From Streptomyces sp. NL15-2K (lineage in GTDB: Bacteria > Actinomycetota > Actinomycetes > Streptomycetales > Streptomycetaceae), in contig NZ_CP130630.1 in NCBI RefSeq assembly GCF_030551255.1, positions 3,081,501-3,145,500 of the forward strand: a stretch of DNA of 64,000 nucleotides, given 5' to 3'. Positions 34,537 through 43,592 of the stretch are shown piece after piece (the first letter of the stretch is position 1; each line of letters opens with the position of its first letter). A program made the position numbers and the translations under genes. Below the pieces are notes generated by a model. That model saw nothing but the letters and a program-made list of their open reading frames with translations. It ran no database searches and was not told where the DNA came from.

Positions 34537-35514
34537 ATGCGTGCTGCCCGTCTCATCAAAATGGTGCTGCTGCTCCAGTCCCGGCCCACCATGACCGCCG
34601 CCGAGCTGGCGCGGGAGCTGGAGGTGTCCGAGCGGACCGTCACCCGGGACGCGCAGGCGCTGTCGGAGGCGGGGGTGCCGGTGTACGCCGACCGGGGACG
34701 GGCCGGCGGCTACCGGCTCATCGGCGGGTACCGGACGCGGCTGACCGGGCTGGCCCGCGGCGAGGCCGAGGCGCTGTTCCTGTCCGGGGTGCCGGGGGCG
34801 CTGCGCGAGATGGGGCTGGAGGACGCGGCCTCCGCCGCCCGGCTCAAGGTGTCGGCGGCCCTGCTGCCCTCCCTGCGGGACGCCTCTCGTACGGCGGCGC
34901 AGCGCTTCCACCTGGACGCGCCGAACTGGTTCAAGGAGCCGAAGACGCCTCAGCTGCTGCCCGCCGTCGCGGACGCGGTGTGGGACGACCGGCGGATCGT
35001 CACGCGGTACCGGAGCAGGGAAGCCGAGGTGGAGCGCGAACTGGAGCCGTACGGCCTCGTGCTCAAGGCGGGGGTCTGGTATTTGTGCGCGCGGGTGGCC
35101 GGGCACGGGTCCTACCGGGTCTACCGGATCGACCGGTTCACGGCGGTGGAGGCCGGCGAGGAGCGGTTCGCGCGGGACGAGGAGTTCGATCTGCCGGGCT
35201 TCTGGGACGAGCGGGCCGAGCAGTTCGCGCGGTCGATCCTGCGCGCGGAGGTCGTCGTACGGCTGTCCGCGGACGGGGTGCGCGCACTGCCGTACGCCCT
35301 GGAACCCCAGTCGGCCCGGGAGGCCCTCGAGGCCGCGGGCGCGCCCGGCGAGGACGGGTGGGTGACGGTGACGCTCCCGGTGGAGTCCGAGGAGGTCGCC
35401 CACGCGCAGCTCGCGGCGCTCGGGCCGGAGGTCGAGGTGCTGGCGCCCGGGAGTCTGCGGGCACGTTTCGCGAGCGACGCGATACGCCTGGCCCGGATGT
35501 ACGGGGCGCGGTGA
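34537..35514 (+). CDS. WYL-domain transcriptional regulator (YafY-like)
   Basis: A 325-residue regulator. The N-terminal HTH_11 winged helix (LLLQSRPTMTAAELARELEV, SERTVTRDAQALSEAGVPVY) is followed by a WYL domain (VELEPYGLVLKAGVWYLCAR in the expected place) and a C-terminal extension domain. WYL proteins often sense nucleic acids or small ligands. ATG 34537. Its TGA stop is the first base triplet of a three-copy 27-bp tandem repeat (35512-35592). Confidence 0.88.
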   Translation: MRAARLIKMVLLLQSRPTMTAAELARELEVSERTVTRDAQALSEAGVPVYADRGRAGGYRLIGGYRTRLTGLARGEAEALFLSGVPGALREMGLEDAASAARLKVSAALLPSLRDASRTAAQRFHLDAPNWFKEPKTPQLLPAVADAVWDDRRIVTRYRSREAEVERELEPYGLVLKAGVWYLCARVAGHGSYRVYRIDRFTAVEAGEERFARDEEFDLPGFWDERAEQFARSILRAEVVVRLSADGVRALPYALEPQSAREALEAAGAPGEDGWVTVTLPVESEEVAHAQLAALGPEVEVLAPGSLRARFASDAIRLARMYGAR

Positions 35515-35592
35515 CGCTGCCTGCCGTCCGAGACGCTGTGACGCGGCCGCCTGTCCGAGACGCTGTAACGCGGCCGGCCGTCCGAGACGCTG
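35512..35592. repeat. 27-bp tandem repeat, three copies, starting at a stop codon
   Basis: Copies at 35512-35538, 35539-35565 and 35566-35592 share the 3' half GTCCGAGACGCTG. Copy 1 begins with the WYL gene stop TGA; copies 2 and 3 begin with TGA and TAA in the same frame. The array fills most of the gap before the DUF4240 gene. Confidence 0.8.
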
Positions 35593-35660
35593 AACTGGAC
35601 ATAACAATCCGCCACACTCCACGTGCGTCCCACCCGTCCAGGGCCGATGCTGGACCCGTG

Positions 35661-36179
35661 ATGGACGAGACGGAGTTCTGGGAGCTGGTGGACGCCACCC
35701 GCGAGGCCGCCGAGGGCGACCCCGAGGAGCAGGCCGACCTGCTCGTGGACCGGCTGCTCCAGCTGGATCCGGAGATGGTCCTGGACTTCGCCCGGCACTT
35801 CGAGGCCCGCTACAACCGCGCCTACACCTGGGACCTGTGGGGCGCCGCCTGGGTGCTGCTGGACGGCGCGAGCGACGACGCCTTCGACTTCTTCCGGTGC
35901 TGGCTGATCGGCCAGGGCCGCGAGGTGTACGAGGGCGGCGTGCACGACCCGGACTCGCTCGCCGATCTGCTGGACGACTTCGACGAGGAGATCGACGGCG
36001 ACGGCGAGGAGCTCGGCTACGCGGCGGACGAGGCGTACGAGCAGCTCACCGGTACCGTCGCCCCCGACCTGGGCATCCCGCCCGCACCCTCGGAGCCGGA
36101 AGGCACGCCCATCGACTTCGAGAACGAGCGGGCCCTGGCCGAGCGCTGTCCCAAGCTCTGGGAGCGGTTCAGGGACTGA
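35661..36179 (+). CDS. DUF4240 family acidic protein
   Basis: A 172-residue very acidic soluble protein (LLDDFDEEIDGDGEELGYAA). The N-terminal MDETEFWELVDATREAAEGD matches the DUF4240 pattern seen in many streptomycetes. Function unknown. ATG 35661 is chosen; a GTG immediately before it (35658) is equally possible and there is no clear ribosome site. Confidence 0.8.
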   Translation: MDETEFWELVDATREAAEGDPEEQADLLVDRLLQLDPEMVLDFARHFEARYNRAYTWDLWGAAWVLLDGASDDAFDFFRCWLIGQGREVYEGGVHDPDSLADLLDDFDEEIDGDGEELGYAADEAYEQLTGTVAPDLGIPPAPSEPEGTPIDFENERALAERCPKLWERFRD

Positions 36180-36202
36180 GCTGTGACGCTGTTCCTGCGG
36201 TC

Positions 36203-37024
36203 TCACTTCCTGCCCTGCAGCCGTGCCGCCCGCTCCCTGATCTCCGGCAGGCGGGCGCTCAGGGCCGCGCCCGGGCAGCTGGTCATGTACCCGTCGTTGT
36301 GGCCCGCCAGGGCGGGCAGCGCGGCGGTGGAGCCGGCCGCGTACCGGCTGTGGCTGTTGCTGGAGGTCAGGCGGACCCGCGCGCGTGGGTCGATGTCGGC
36401 GAGGCTCAGCTTCCAGGCGGCGAGGGCCGCGATCGCGTCGGCCATCGCCTGCGGGACGGTGACCCCGGTCGTGAACGTGCCGAGGGCGGCGATGCCCGCC
36501 GTGCGGTGGTTGAAGCCCTGGGTGTGGGCGCCGGTGACGGGGCGGTCGGCGCCGCCCGCGCGGCCCTCGTAGACGGTGCCGCAGCGGTCGACGAGGAAGT
36601 TGTAGCCGATGTCGTCCCACTCGCGGGTGCCGGTCTGGCCGGCGGCGAGGTCGCGGATGACGCGGGGCGCGTCGGCGCAGTCGTAGTCGTTGGGCGAGTC
36701 GGTGTGGTGGACGAAGACCGCGACGACCTTGTCGTCGTAGCGCGGGGGCGGCCGGGTGCGGGCGCTGTCGACCGCCCAGGCGGATCTCGGCACGATGTGC
36801 GGCCGGGCCGCGGGGTGGGCGACGGCGGGGCGGGCCGCGACGGGCCGTGCGTGCGCGTCGACCGTGCGTTCGATTCCGGCCGCGCACAGGGGCAGCGCGG
36901 CGGCGGCGGCGAGGCCGGGCAGGCAGCCGAGGAGCACGAGCACGGCGCCCGGTATGCGCACCGGACGTGGTGTCCGCCGTCCTCTCGGTCCTCTCGCTCT
37001 CCGGATCGGTCTTGGGGCACGCAT
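36203..37024 (-). CDS. exported N-acetylmuramoyl-L-alanine amidase (PGRP fold)
   Basis: A 273-residue cell-wall amidase that cuts between muramic acid and the stem peptide. A basic, Arg-rich N-terminus with a hydrophobic core (GAVLVLLGCLPGLAAAAALPL) is a long signal peptide. The Amidase_2/PGRP domain has zinc ligands in AVFVHHTDSPND (His near 106), HTQGFNHRT and DGYMTSCPG. WDDIGYNFLVDRCGTVYEGR is the family hallmark. ATG 37024; the longer frame to 37252 lacks support. Divergent from the MarP-like gene. Confidence 0.9.
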   Translation of the reverse strand: MRAPRPIRRARGPRGRRTPRPVRIPGAVLVLLGCLPGLAAAAALPLCAAGIERTVDAHARPVAARPAVAHPAARPHIVPRSAWAVDSARTRPPPRYDDKVVAVFVHHTDSPNDYDCADAPRVIRDLAAGQTGTREWDDIGYNFLVDRCGTVYEGRAGGADRPVTGAHTQGFNHRTAGIAALGTFTTGVTVPQAMADAIAALAAWKLSLADIDPRARVRLTSSNSHSRYAAGSTAALPALAGHNDGYMTSCPGAALSARLPEIRERAARLQGRK

Positions 37025-37235
37025 GGTCCCACTGTCCGCCGGATCCGCTCCGCCCGCGATGTGTGCTGTGCCACCCGGTGGAACCATCGTCCGGGTCCGC
37101 GACGTTTTTCCAGGTGCACGCGCGCGTGGCCGGTTCCGGATCACTCCGCGCGTGCGGCTGATCATTGGGCCCGTCCCGCGCGTACTAGGGGGACGGAGGG
37201 GACGCCCCCTGAGGGTCCGACAGAAAGGCGGCTCC

Positions 37236-38420
37236 GTGGACCTGCTCGACATCCTGCTGTTGCTGGTGATCCTCGCCTACGCGGCGTCCGGCTACCGGCG
37301 CGGACTGGTGGCCGGAGTTGTCTCGTTCGCCGGCTTCGTGGGCGGTGCGGTCGTCGGCGTGTGGGTGCTGCCGTGGATGATGGACCTGGTGTCGCCGGGC
37401 ACGACGACGGCGACGGTGACCGCGGTGCTGACGGTGCTGGTCCCGGCCGCGGTGGGGCACGAACTGGCGGGGCGGCTGGCGCTCAGACTGCGCCTGGAGC
37501 TCGACCGGGGCCCGCTCAGGGTTGCCGACGGCGTAGGCGGGGCCGTGGCCAACTCGGTGGCGGTGCTGATCGTGGCGTGGGTGGCCGCGAGCGTGCTCGC
37601 CGCGTCCTCGTCCCCGCTGGTCACGACGGCGATCCGGGACTCACGGCTGCTCGGCACGGTGCAGGACGCGATGCCGGACACGACCCCCGCGTGGTTCTCG
37701 CGGGCCACCTCGGCGCTGACCGAGGCGGGTTTCCCGCAGGTCTTCAACCCCTTCGAGAACGAGTCGACGGCCGAGGTCGCCAGGCCCACCGGCGACAGCG
37801 TGACGGCGGCCGCGACGAACGCCGCCAAGCTGAGCACGGTGAAGATCGAGGGCGTCGCGGGCAACCAGGGCCGCGAGGGCAGCGGCTTCGTGTACGCGCC
37901 GCGGCATGTGATGACCAACGCCCACGTGGTGGCCGGCATCGACGACCCGAGCGTGCGGGTCGGCGGGGTCGGTCGGTCGTACGAGTCCCGCGTGGTGCTC
38001 TTCGATCCGGACAAGGACGTGGCGGTGCTGTACGTGCCGGACCTGAAGGCCCCTGTGCTGCGCTTCGACGACGGCGCCCGGCGCGGCGACTCGGGCGTGG
38101 TCGCGGGCTATCCGCAGGACGGCGATCTGAACCTCCAGGCGGCGACGGTCGCGAACCGGGTGCAGGCCAGGGGGCAGAACATCTACAACGACGAGACGGT
38201 CGTCCGCGAGATCTACTCGATCCGCTCCACCGTCCGCCCCGGCAACTCCGGCGGCCCGCTGCTGACCACCGACGGCCGGGTGTTCGGCGTGGTCTTCGCC
38301 CGCTCGACCTCGGACGCCGAGACGGGGTACGTCCTGACGGCGGACGAGGTCGCGGACGACGCCCGGAGCGCGGCGGACGCGACGGCACCGGTGGACACGG
38401 GCGAGCTGGTCACGTCCTGA
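37236..38420 (+). CDS. MarP-like membrane serine protease (CvpA plus trypsin domains)
   Basis: A 394-residue protein. Four N-terminal helices form a CvpA/colicin-V-type domain (LLLLVILAYAASGYRRGL onward). The C-terminal extracellular trypsin fold has His in MTNAHVV (about 229), Asp in PDKDVAVLYV (about 260) and Ser in RPGNSGGPLL (about 336). In mycobacteria MarP protects the cell wall at low pH by processing a peptidoglycan hydrolase, and here an amidase gene lies directly upstream, an intriguing pairing. GTG 37236 with GAAAGG upstream. Confidence 0.9.
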   Translation: MDLLDILLLLVILAYAASGYRRGLVAGVVSFAGFVGGAVVGVWVLPWMMDLVSPGTTTATVTAVLTVLVPAAVGHELAGRLALRLRLELDRGPLRVADGVGGAVANSVAVLIVAWVAASVLAASSSPLVTTAIRDSRLLGTVQDAMPDTTPAWFSRATSALTEAGFPQVFNPFENESTAEVARPTGDSVTAAATNAAKLSTVKIEGVAGNQGREGSGFVYAPRHVMTNAHVVAGIDDPSVRVGGVGRSYESRVVLFDPDKDVAVLYVPDLKAPVLRFDDGARRGDSGVVAGYPQDGDLNLQAATVANRVQARGQNIYNDETVVREIYSIRSTVRPGNSGGPLLTTDGRVFGVVFARSTSDAETGYVLTADEVADDARSAADATAPVDTGELVTS

Positions 38421-38506
38421 GGCGCATCCAGGAGCCCACCCGCTCACTCGCCCTCGTACGGGGCAATGCCGCCCGCGACGGCCGCGAGGGGCGTACCTGT
38501 GACCTC

Positions 38507-38695
38507 ATGTCACGTGCGCTCTTTCTGGCCTCGCTGTTCGCCACCGCCGCCCCGGTCCGGGACTCCGGTGTCCGTGGCTGGGTGCTCGCCGGTTTCGCCA
38601 CGGCGGCGGTGGTGGCGGGGGTGCCGCTCTACGTGGTGGTGCGCAGACGCCGTACGACCGCGGCGGCCGAGCAGGTCAGAGACTGCGCCCCATGA
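38507..38695 (+). CDS. possible small membrane protein
   Basis: A 62-residue frame with GC-rich third positions and one helix (GWVLAGFATAAVVAGVPLYV) followed by a basic stretch. ATG 38507 with GAGGGG 13 bases upstream, which is far. It overlaps the 3' end of the opposite GNAT gene by 20 bases. Plausible but uncertain; function unknown. Confidence 0.45.
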   Translation: MSRALFLASLFATAAPVRDSGVRGWVLAGFATAAVVAGVPLYVVVRRRRTTAAAEQVRDCAP

Positions 38696-39164
38696 GCACG
38701 TCGTCGACGTACTCGCCGTTCAGCAGGAACTCCTCGGGCAGGACGCCCTCCACCACGAAACCCTCGGACTCGTAGAGCCTGCGGGCCGGGGCGTTGTGCC
38801 CCAGGACGCGCAGGGTGATGCGGCGCGCTCCGTGCCGCCGTGACTCCTCCTGCGCGGCCCGCAGCAGTGCCCGGGCGACCCCGGCGCCGCGCGCCTCGTC
38901 GGCGACGGCGAGGCCCTGGATCGCGCGCACGTGGGTGTTGCAGGCGAGCGACGTCGGGTAGCCCAGCCGGATGAAGCCGACGACGCTCCCGTCGAGCTCC
39001 GCGACGAGGTGGTCCCGCGGCCCGTACCGCTCGTTGAAGAAGGGCTCGTACGGCGGCTGGGGCCGCGGTTGGACTGCGTGCAGCGGGGACCAGGTGTCGC
39101 GGTCGAGACGTCCCAGGGCGTCCTCGTCGTCGGCGGTGGCGTGGCGTATGTACAGATCCGGCAT
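38676..39164 (-). CDS. GNAT-family N-acetyltransferase
   Basis: A 162-residue acetyl-CoA-dependent acetyltransferase. The acetyl-CoA motif A is LAVADEARGAGVARALLRAA (Q/RxxGxG/A form), with a preceding beta strand VGFIRLGYPTS and a C-terminal NAPARRLYESEGFVVEG. ATG 39164 has AGGGTG six bases upstream; GTG 39173 is the alternative. Substrate unknown. Divergent from the epimerase gene. Confidence 0.87.
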   Translation of the reverse strand: MPDLYIRHATADDEDALGRLDRDTWSPLHAVQPRPQPPYEPFFNERYGPRDHLVAELDGSVVGFIRLGYPTSLACNTHVRAIQGLAVADEARGAGVARALLRAAQEESRRHGARRITLRVLGHNAPARRLYESEGFVVEGVLPEEFLLNGEYVDDVLMGRSL

Positions 39165-39237
39165 GACGATCACCCTACGACGGCGGTTCCGGGACCCCTA
39201 CGGGGATTTCCGCGGCCGCTGAGCAAGGATGGTGGTC

Positions 39238-40134
39238 ATGGAACGTTCCCGAATCGCGGTGGCCGGCGCCTCAGGTCTCATCGGCAGCGCCCTCGTGCGG
39301 TCCTTGACGGCGGACGGGCACCAGGTGGTGCGGCTGGTGCGCCGGGACCCCCGGACGCCGGACGAGGTCCGCTGGGACCCCCAGCGGAAGTACGTCGACA
39401 CGGCCGGGCTCGCCGGGTGCGACGCCGTGGTCAATCTGGCCGGGGCGAGCGTGGGCTCGCGCCGCTGGACGGACGCCTACAAGGCGAGGCTCCGGGACAG
39501 CCGGGTGCTGGGCACGGCGGCCCTCGCCGAGGCCGTCGCGGCGCTGGACGAGCCGCCGCGGGTGTTCGTGAACGGCAGCGCGATCGGCTACTACGGCGAG
39601 ACCGGCGACCGGGCCGTCGACGAGGACGCGCCACCCGGCGAGGGCTTCCTGCCCGAGCTGTGCGTGGAGTGGGAGGGAGCCGCGGCGCCGGCCCAGGAGG
39701 CGGGCGTACGGACGGTGTTCCCGCGGACAGGTCTGGTGGTGGCCCGTGGGGGCGGGGCCTGGGGGCGGCTGTTTCCGCTGTTCAAGGCGGGGCTCGGCGG
39801 GCGGATGGGCGACGGGCGGCAGTACTGGTCGTTCGTCTCGCTGCACGACGAGGTGGCGGCGATCCGCCATCTCATGGACACCGAGGGCCTCGCGGGGCCC
39901 TTCAACGTGACCGCCCCGCATCCGCTGACGAACCGTGAGATCACCGCCGCGATGGGGCGCGTGCTGCGCCGGCCGACGCTGTTCACGGTGCCCGCGCCCG
40001 TGCTGCGGGGGGTGCTCGGCGAGCTGGCCGGGGATGTGCTCGGGAGTCAACGGGTCTTGCCGATGCGGCTGTTGGAGTCGGGGTTCACCTTCGCGTTTCC
40101 GGAGATCGAGGGGGCGATCCGGGCCGCGTTGTGA
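39238..40134 (+). CDS. TIGR01777-type NAD(P)-binding epimerase
   Basis: A 298-residue protein of the YfcH/SulA-like short-chain dehydrogenase group. The N-terminal dinucleotide motif GASGLIGSALVRSL, the NLAGASVGSRRW motif and SAIGYYGETGDRAVDE are characteristic; the C-terminal DUF1731 part includes VLGSQRVLPMRLLESGF. Enzymatic role unknown for most members. ATG 39238 is 11 bases after AAGG; ATG 39229 is too close to it. Confidence 0.88.
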   Translation: MERSRIAVAGASGLIGSALVRSLTADGHQVVRLVRRDPRTPDEVRWDPQRKYVDTAGLAGCDAVVNLAGASVGSRRWTDAYKARLRDSRVLGTAALAEAVAALDEPPRVFVNGSAIGYYGETGDRAVDEDAPPGEGFLPELCVEWEGAAAPAQEAGVRTVFPRTGLVVARGGGAWGRLFPLFKAGLGGRMGDGRQYWSFVSLHDEVAAIRHLMDTEGLAGPFNVTAPHPLTNREITAAMGRVLRRPTLFTVPAPVLRGVLGELAGDVLGSQRVLPMRLLESGFTFAFPEIEGAIRAAL

Positions 40135-40314
40135 CCCTTGAGGCCGCTTTCGTGACTCGCCGCGTCCGTATGCGACCGGCGTGCGACCGTGCCCTGTCCA
40201 TGCGCGACTCCCCCTGACCGATCACGGCCCTACCCTCGTGCCGAACTCGGGTATCCCCGGAGGCAGTTGGGGGCATCACGTCTCCACCGGCCGCGCAACC
40301 TCGAGGAGGGGCAC

Positions 40315-41790
40315 GTGCTTGAGCCCGCGTACCAGGCGGACGTCGTGATCGTGGGAGCCGGGGTCGCCGGGCTCTCCGCGGCGCATCGGCTGACCAGCGC
40401 AGGAGTGACGACCGCGGTGCTGGAGGCCGCCCCGTGCGTGGGCGGCCGCATGTCGACCGAGAAGGTCGACGGATTCCGGCTCGACCGCATCGGGCAGCTG
40501 CTGTCCACGGCGTACCCCGAACTACGGCTGACACCCGGGCTGGACGGGCTGGTTCTGCGCCCGTTCGCGCCGGGGGTCCTGCTGCACAGCGACGGCCGCC
40601 ACCACCGCGCGGGCGGGCCGGCGAACGCAGGGAGCGCGAGGGGCGCACTCCATGCGGTGCGCGCCCTGGCGAGCGCCCCTCGGCCGGGCGCGGGGCCGCG
40701 GGGCCGGATGGTGCCTCGCCCGGTGTCCGGGGTCAGGGGCCGGAGCGTCCCCTGGCCGGGATCAGGGCCCAGGAGCCGAAGCCTGCCCGTCACGGCCACC
40801 GCTCCCGGGACCGCCCGCACCGCTCCCCGGGGAACGGCCCCGCTCGGCACCGCCGTCGACCAGGCCCGCCTCGGCGCCTCGCTCTCCCGGCTGGCGAACA
40901 CGCCCCTGGAGCGCCTCCTGACCCGCCCCGAACTGCCCGCCGGACAGGCCCTCGCCGCCCGGGGTGTGCCCGCCCGCACGATCGACGGCTTCCTGCGCCC
41001 GCTGCTCGCCGCCCTGCTGTGCGACCCGGAGCTGTCCACGTCCAGCCGCTGCGCGGACCTCGCGCTGCGTGCCTTCGCGCGCGGGCGGCTGTGCGTGCCG
41101 GAGGGCGGCGCCGAGACCCTGCCGGAGCTGCTCGCGCGGACACTGCCGCCGGGCACCGTGCAAACCGGCGTCCGGGTCACCGCGGTCTCCACGACATCCG
41201 TGACCACCGCCGAGCACGGCGAGATCCGCTGCCGGGCCGTCCTGCTCGCGACCGACGCCCGGGCCGCCGCCGAGCTGCTGCCCGGCCTTCGCGTGCCGGA
41301 CTTCCACCCGGTGACGGTGGTGCACCACACGACGGACGAGCCGCCGGCGACGGGCGCGTCCCTGCTGCTCGACGCCGACCGGGGCGGCCCGGTCGCGCAC
41401 ACTGCGGTGGCCAGCCGGGTCGACCCGTCCCGCGCACCCGCGGGCCGCACCCTGGTCTCGTCGACGGTCCTCGGCCCGCCCCCGCCCGACCTCGACACGG
41501 CCGTACGCATGCACCTGTCCCGCCTCTACGGCACCTCCACCCGGCGCTGGGAGACCCTCGCCGTGCACCACACCGCCGAGGCGGTACCCGCGATGCGCCC
41601 ACCGCACGACCTGCGCCGTCCGGTACGGCTGCTGGCGGGCCTGTACGTGTGCGGCGACCACCGGGACACCAGCACCGTGCAAGGGGCGCTGCACTCGGCC
41701 CACCGGGCCGCCTCGGCGATCCTGGCGGACCTGGGAGCGGCGGGCTCGATGCACGTGGCCGACCCGTTGCCGACGGTCCGGGCGGCTTAG
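40315..41790 (+). CDS. FAD-dependent amine-oxidase-like protein
   Basis: A 491-residue oxidoreductase. The N-terminal FAD motif VIVGAGVAGLSAAHRLTSAG, the GGR motif CVGGRMSTE and the C-terminal LYVCGDHRDTSTVQGALHSA bind the cofactor. Substrate unknown; phytoene-desaturase or protoporphyrinogen-oxidase-like enzymes share this layout. Residues about 120-185 are a Pro/Arg/Gly-rich stretch (GPRGRMVPRPVSGVRGRS) that interrupts the fold and looks like a lineage-specific expansion. GTG 40315 with GAGGAGGGG five bases upstream. Confidence 0.85.
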   Translation: MLEPAYQADVVIVGAGVAGLSAAHRLTSAGVTTAVLEAAPCVGGRMSTEKVDGFRLDRIGQLLSTAYPELRLTPGLDGLVLRPFAPGVLLHSDGRHHRAGGPANAGSARGALHAVRALASAPRPGAGPRGRMVPRPVSGVRGRSVPWPGSGPRSRSLPVTATAPGTARTAPRGTAPLGTAVDQARLGASLSRLANTPLERLLTRPELPAGQALAARGVPARTIDGFLRPLLAALLCDPELSTSSRCADLALRAFARGRLCVPEGGAETLPELLARTLPPGTVQTGVRVTAVSTTSVTTAEHGEIRCRAVLLATDARAAAELLPGLRVPDFHPVTVVHHTTDEPPATGASLLLDADRGGPVAHTAVASRVDPSRAPAGRTLVSSTVLGPPPPDLDTAVRMHLSRLYGTSTRRWETLAVHHTAEAVPAMRPPHDLRRPVRLLAGLYVCGDHRDTSTVQGALHSAHRAASAILADLGAAGSMHVADPLPTVRAA

Positions 41791-41843
41791 GGGTCCTCGC
41801 GCTATGAGCGCGCGCCCCGGGCGGGCATGGCGCAAGGACCCCT
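41789..41843. terminator. long hairpin between convergent genes
   Basis: AGGGGTCCT-C-GCGC at 41789 pairs with GCGC-A-AGGACCCCT ending at 41843. The first bases overlap the stop of the FAD gene and the last lie 16 bases from the stop of the regulator gene. Confidence 0.55.
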
Positions 41844-41858
41844 CAGGGACGACAGGCC

Positions 41859-43295
41859 CTATCCGAAGGCCGCCACCTTGTCCCGGTAGCCCCGTACCGG
41901 TGCCGCGTCCTTGTACGGCTCCAGCCTGCGCTCGAAGTCCCGTACGTACTCGATCGCCCGGACCGAGCGCATCTCCGCCGCCTGGCCGGCCGCCTCGGCG
42001 CCGAGCGCGCAGGCCTGGTCGAGTTCGCCCAGGCCGAGGCGGGCGGAGGCGAGGACGACACGGCAGAAGAGGCGGCTGCGGGCGTAGGTGGGGGCGCGCA
42101 GTTGCAGGGAGCGTTCCGCGTGCTGGGCGGCGGAGCGGAACTGCTGGAGGTCCCGGTGGCAGTGCCCGAAATCGTCGGCGAGCTGCGCCTCGTCGAAGAA
42201 CCGCGCCCAGTGCGGGACCTCGTCACCGGGCCGGGCGGCCTCCAGGGCGCGCTCGGCCCTCACCAGCGAGCCGGTGCAGGCCCGCACCTCGCCGAGCACC
42301 CCGTGCCCACGCGCCTCGACCGCGTGCAGCAGCGCCTGGACGACGGGCGGGGCGTTGTTGCCGACGCCCTGCTGGGCCACCCGCGCGAGCTGCACGGCCT
42401 CGCGCCCGTGCCCGAGATAGACGGCCTGGCGGCTCATGGTGACGAGGACGTAACTGCCGTACGCCCGGTCCCCGGCCGCCTGCGCGAGCCGCAGCGCCTG
42501 CACGAAGTAGCGCTGGGCGAGGCCGTGCGCGGCGATGTCGTACGACGTCCAGCCCGCGAGCCGCGTCAGGTCGGCGGCCGCCGCGAACAGGCGGCGGCCC
42601 GTCTGCTCGCCGTAGGCGCCCCGCAGCATCGGCTCGCACTCGTGCTCCAGGTAGCGCACCAGGGCCTGGCGGGCGTGGCCGCCGCCGTACATGTCGTCCA
42701 GGGAGCGGAACAGCTCGCCGACCGAGCGGAGGGCGGAGATGTCACCGCCGGTGACCTTGTGTCCGGGGCCGCGTTCGGCCTGGCCGCGCTGCCGGGGCAC
42801 CGCCGGGCGGCCCTGGGCGGGGACGCGGGCGGGGGGTTCGCCGCGGGCGACCTTGTCGTCGGGGCGGCCGATCAGCCAGTCGCGGCTGGGGACGACCAGG
42901 CCGGCCGGAGTGAAGGCGATCTTGCGGAGCTCGGCATGGCTGCCGGAGTCCTTGCGCCACAGCCCGCTGACGATGTCGACGGCTTCTTCGGGGGTGGCGG
43001 CGAATTCGAGGCCCGCGTAGACCGGGGCGCAGGCGTCCAGGCCCAGGTCCTGGGCGGTCAGGCGGCGGCCGAGGCGGCGGGTGAAGACCTCGGCGATGAG
43101 GGCGGGGGTGGTGCCGCGGGGCTGCTGCCCGCGCAGCCACCGGGTCACGGAGGTCTTGTCGTATCTCAGATCAAGCCCGTGTTCGAGACCGAGCTGGTCC
43201 ACGCGACGGGCGAGTCCCGCGTTGGAGAACCCCGCTTCTGCGATGAGCGCGGCGAGCTGGCGGTTGGGGGTGCGCTGCGCGGGTCGTTCCGTCAT
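41859..43295 (-). CDS. NsdA-like regulator with TPR-type C-terminus
   Basis: A 478-residue Streptomyces regulatory protein. The N-terminus has a helix-turn-helix-like part (LAALIAEAGFSNAGLARRVD, then RYDKTSVTRWLRGQQP). The C-terminal 250 residues are helical repeats of TPR style (RYFVQALRLAQAAGDRAYGS, AAQHAERSLQLRAPTYARS). NsdA, a family member in S. coelicolor, represses sporulation and antibiotic production; whether this paralogue does so is unknown. ATG 43295 (MTERPAQRTPNRQ). Divergent from lipB. Confidence 0.78.
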   Translation of the reverse strand: MTERPAQRTPNRQLAALIAEAGFSNAGLARRVDQLGLEHGLDLRYDKTSVTRWLRGQQPRGTTPALIAEVFTRRLGRRLTAQDLGLDACAPVYAGLEFAATPEEAVDIVSGLWRKDSGSHAELRKIAFTPAGLVVPSRDWLIGRPDDKVARGEPPARVPAQGRPAVPRQRGQAERGPGHKVTGGDISALRSVGELFRSLDDMYGGGHARQALVRYLEHECEPMLRGAYGEQTGRRLFAAAADLTRLAGWTSYDIAAHGLAQRYFVQALRLAQAAGDRAYGSYVLVTMSRQAVYLGHGREAVQLARVAQQGVGNNAPPVVQALLHAVEARGHGVLGEVRACTGSLVRAERALEAARPGDEVPHWARFFDEAQLADDFGHCHRDLQQFRSAAQHAERSLQLRAPTYARSRLFCRVVLASARLGLGELDQACALGAEAAGQAAEMRSVRAIEYVRDFERRLEPYKDAAPVRGYRDKVAAFG

Positions 43296-43592
43296 CTGCG
43301 GTGCGGTCTCCTGCCTTCGGGCCTCGCGGAGGCCCTGTGGTGCCTGCGGTGCCCGGATTGCCTGTGAGCAGCCCTTATGGCCTCGTGAACGGCGCGAATG
43401 TAGCTGAGCGTAAGCAGTCGATCGCACACTTCGACGTTCATTCATCCGATCGTGTGAGGATTGCTGGGCGAGGCTGACGCAGGCGTTCCGGATGTCACCC
43501 GGACGGGCCACTCATGCGAGCGGTCGTACAGCCAGTCGTACAGTGGCGTAGGCACCCTTCGTGCCTTACGACCTTCTAGGGAGGCGCTTGCC

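Noticed and set aside
35512..35592. CRISPR-like array
   Set aside because: The units are contiguous 27-bp tandem copies without spacers and there are no cas genes.
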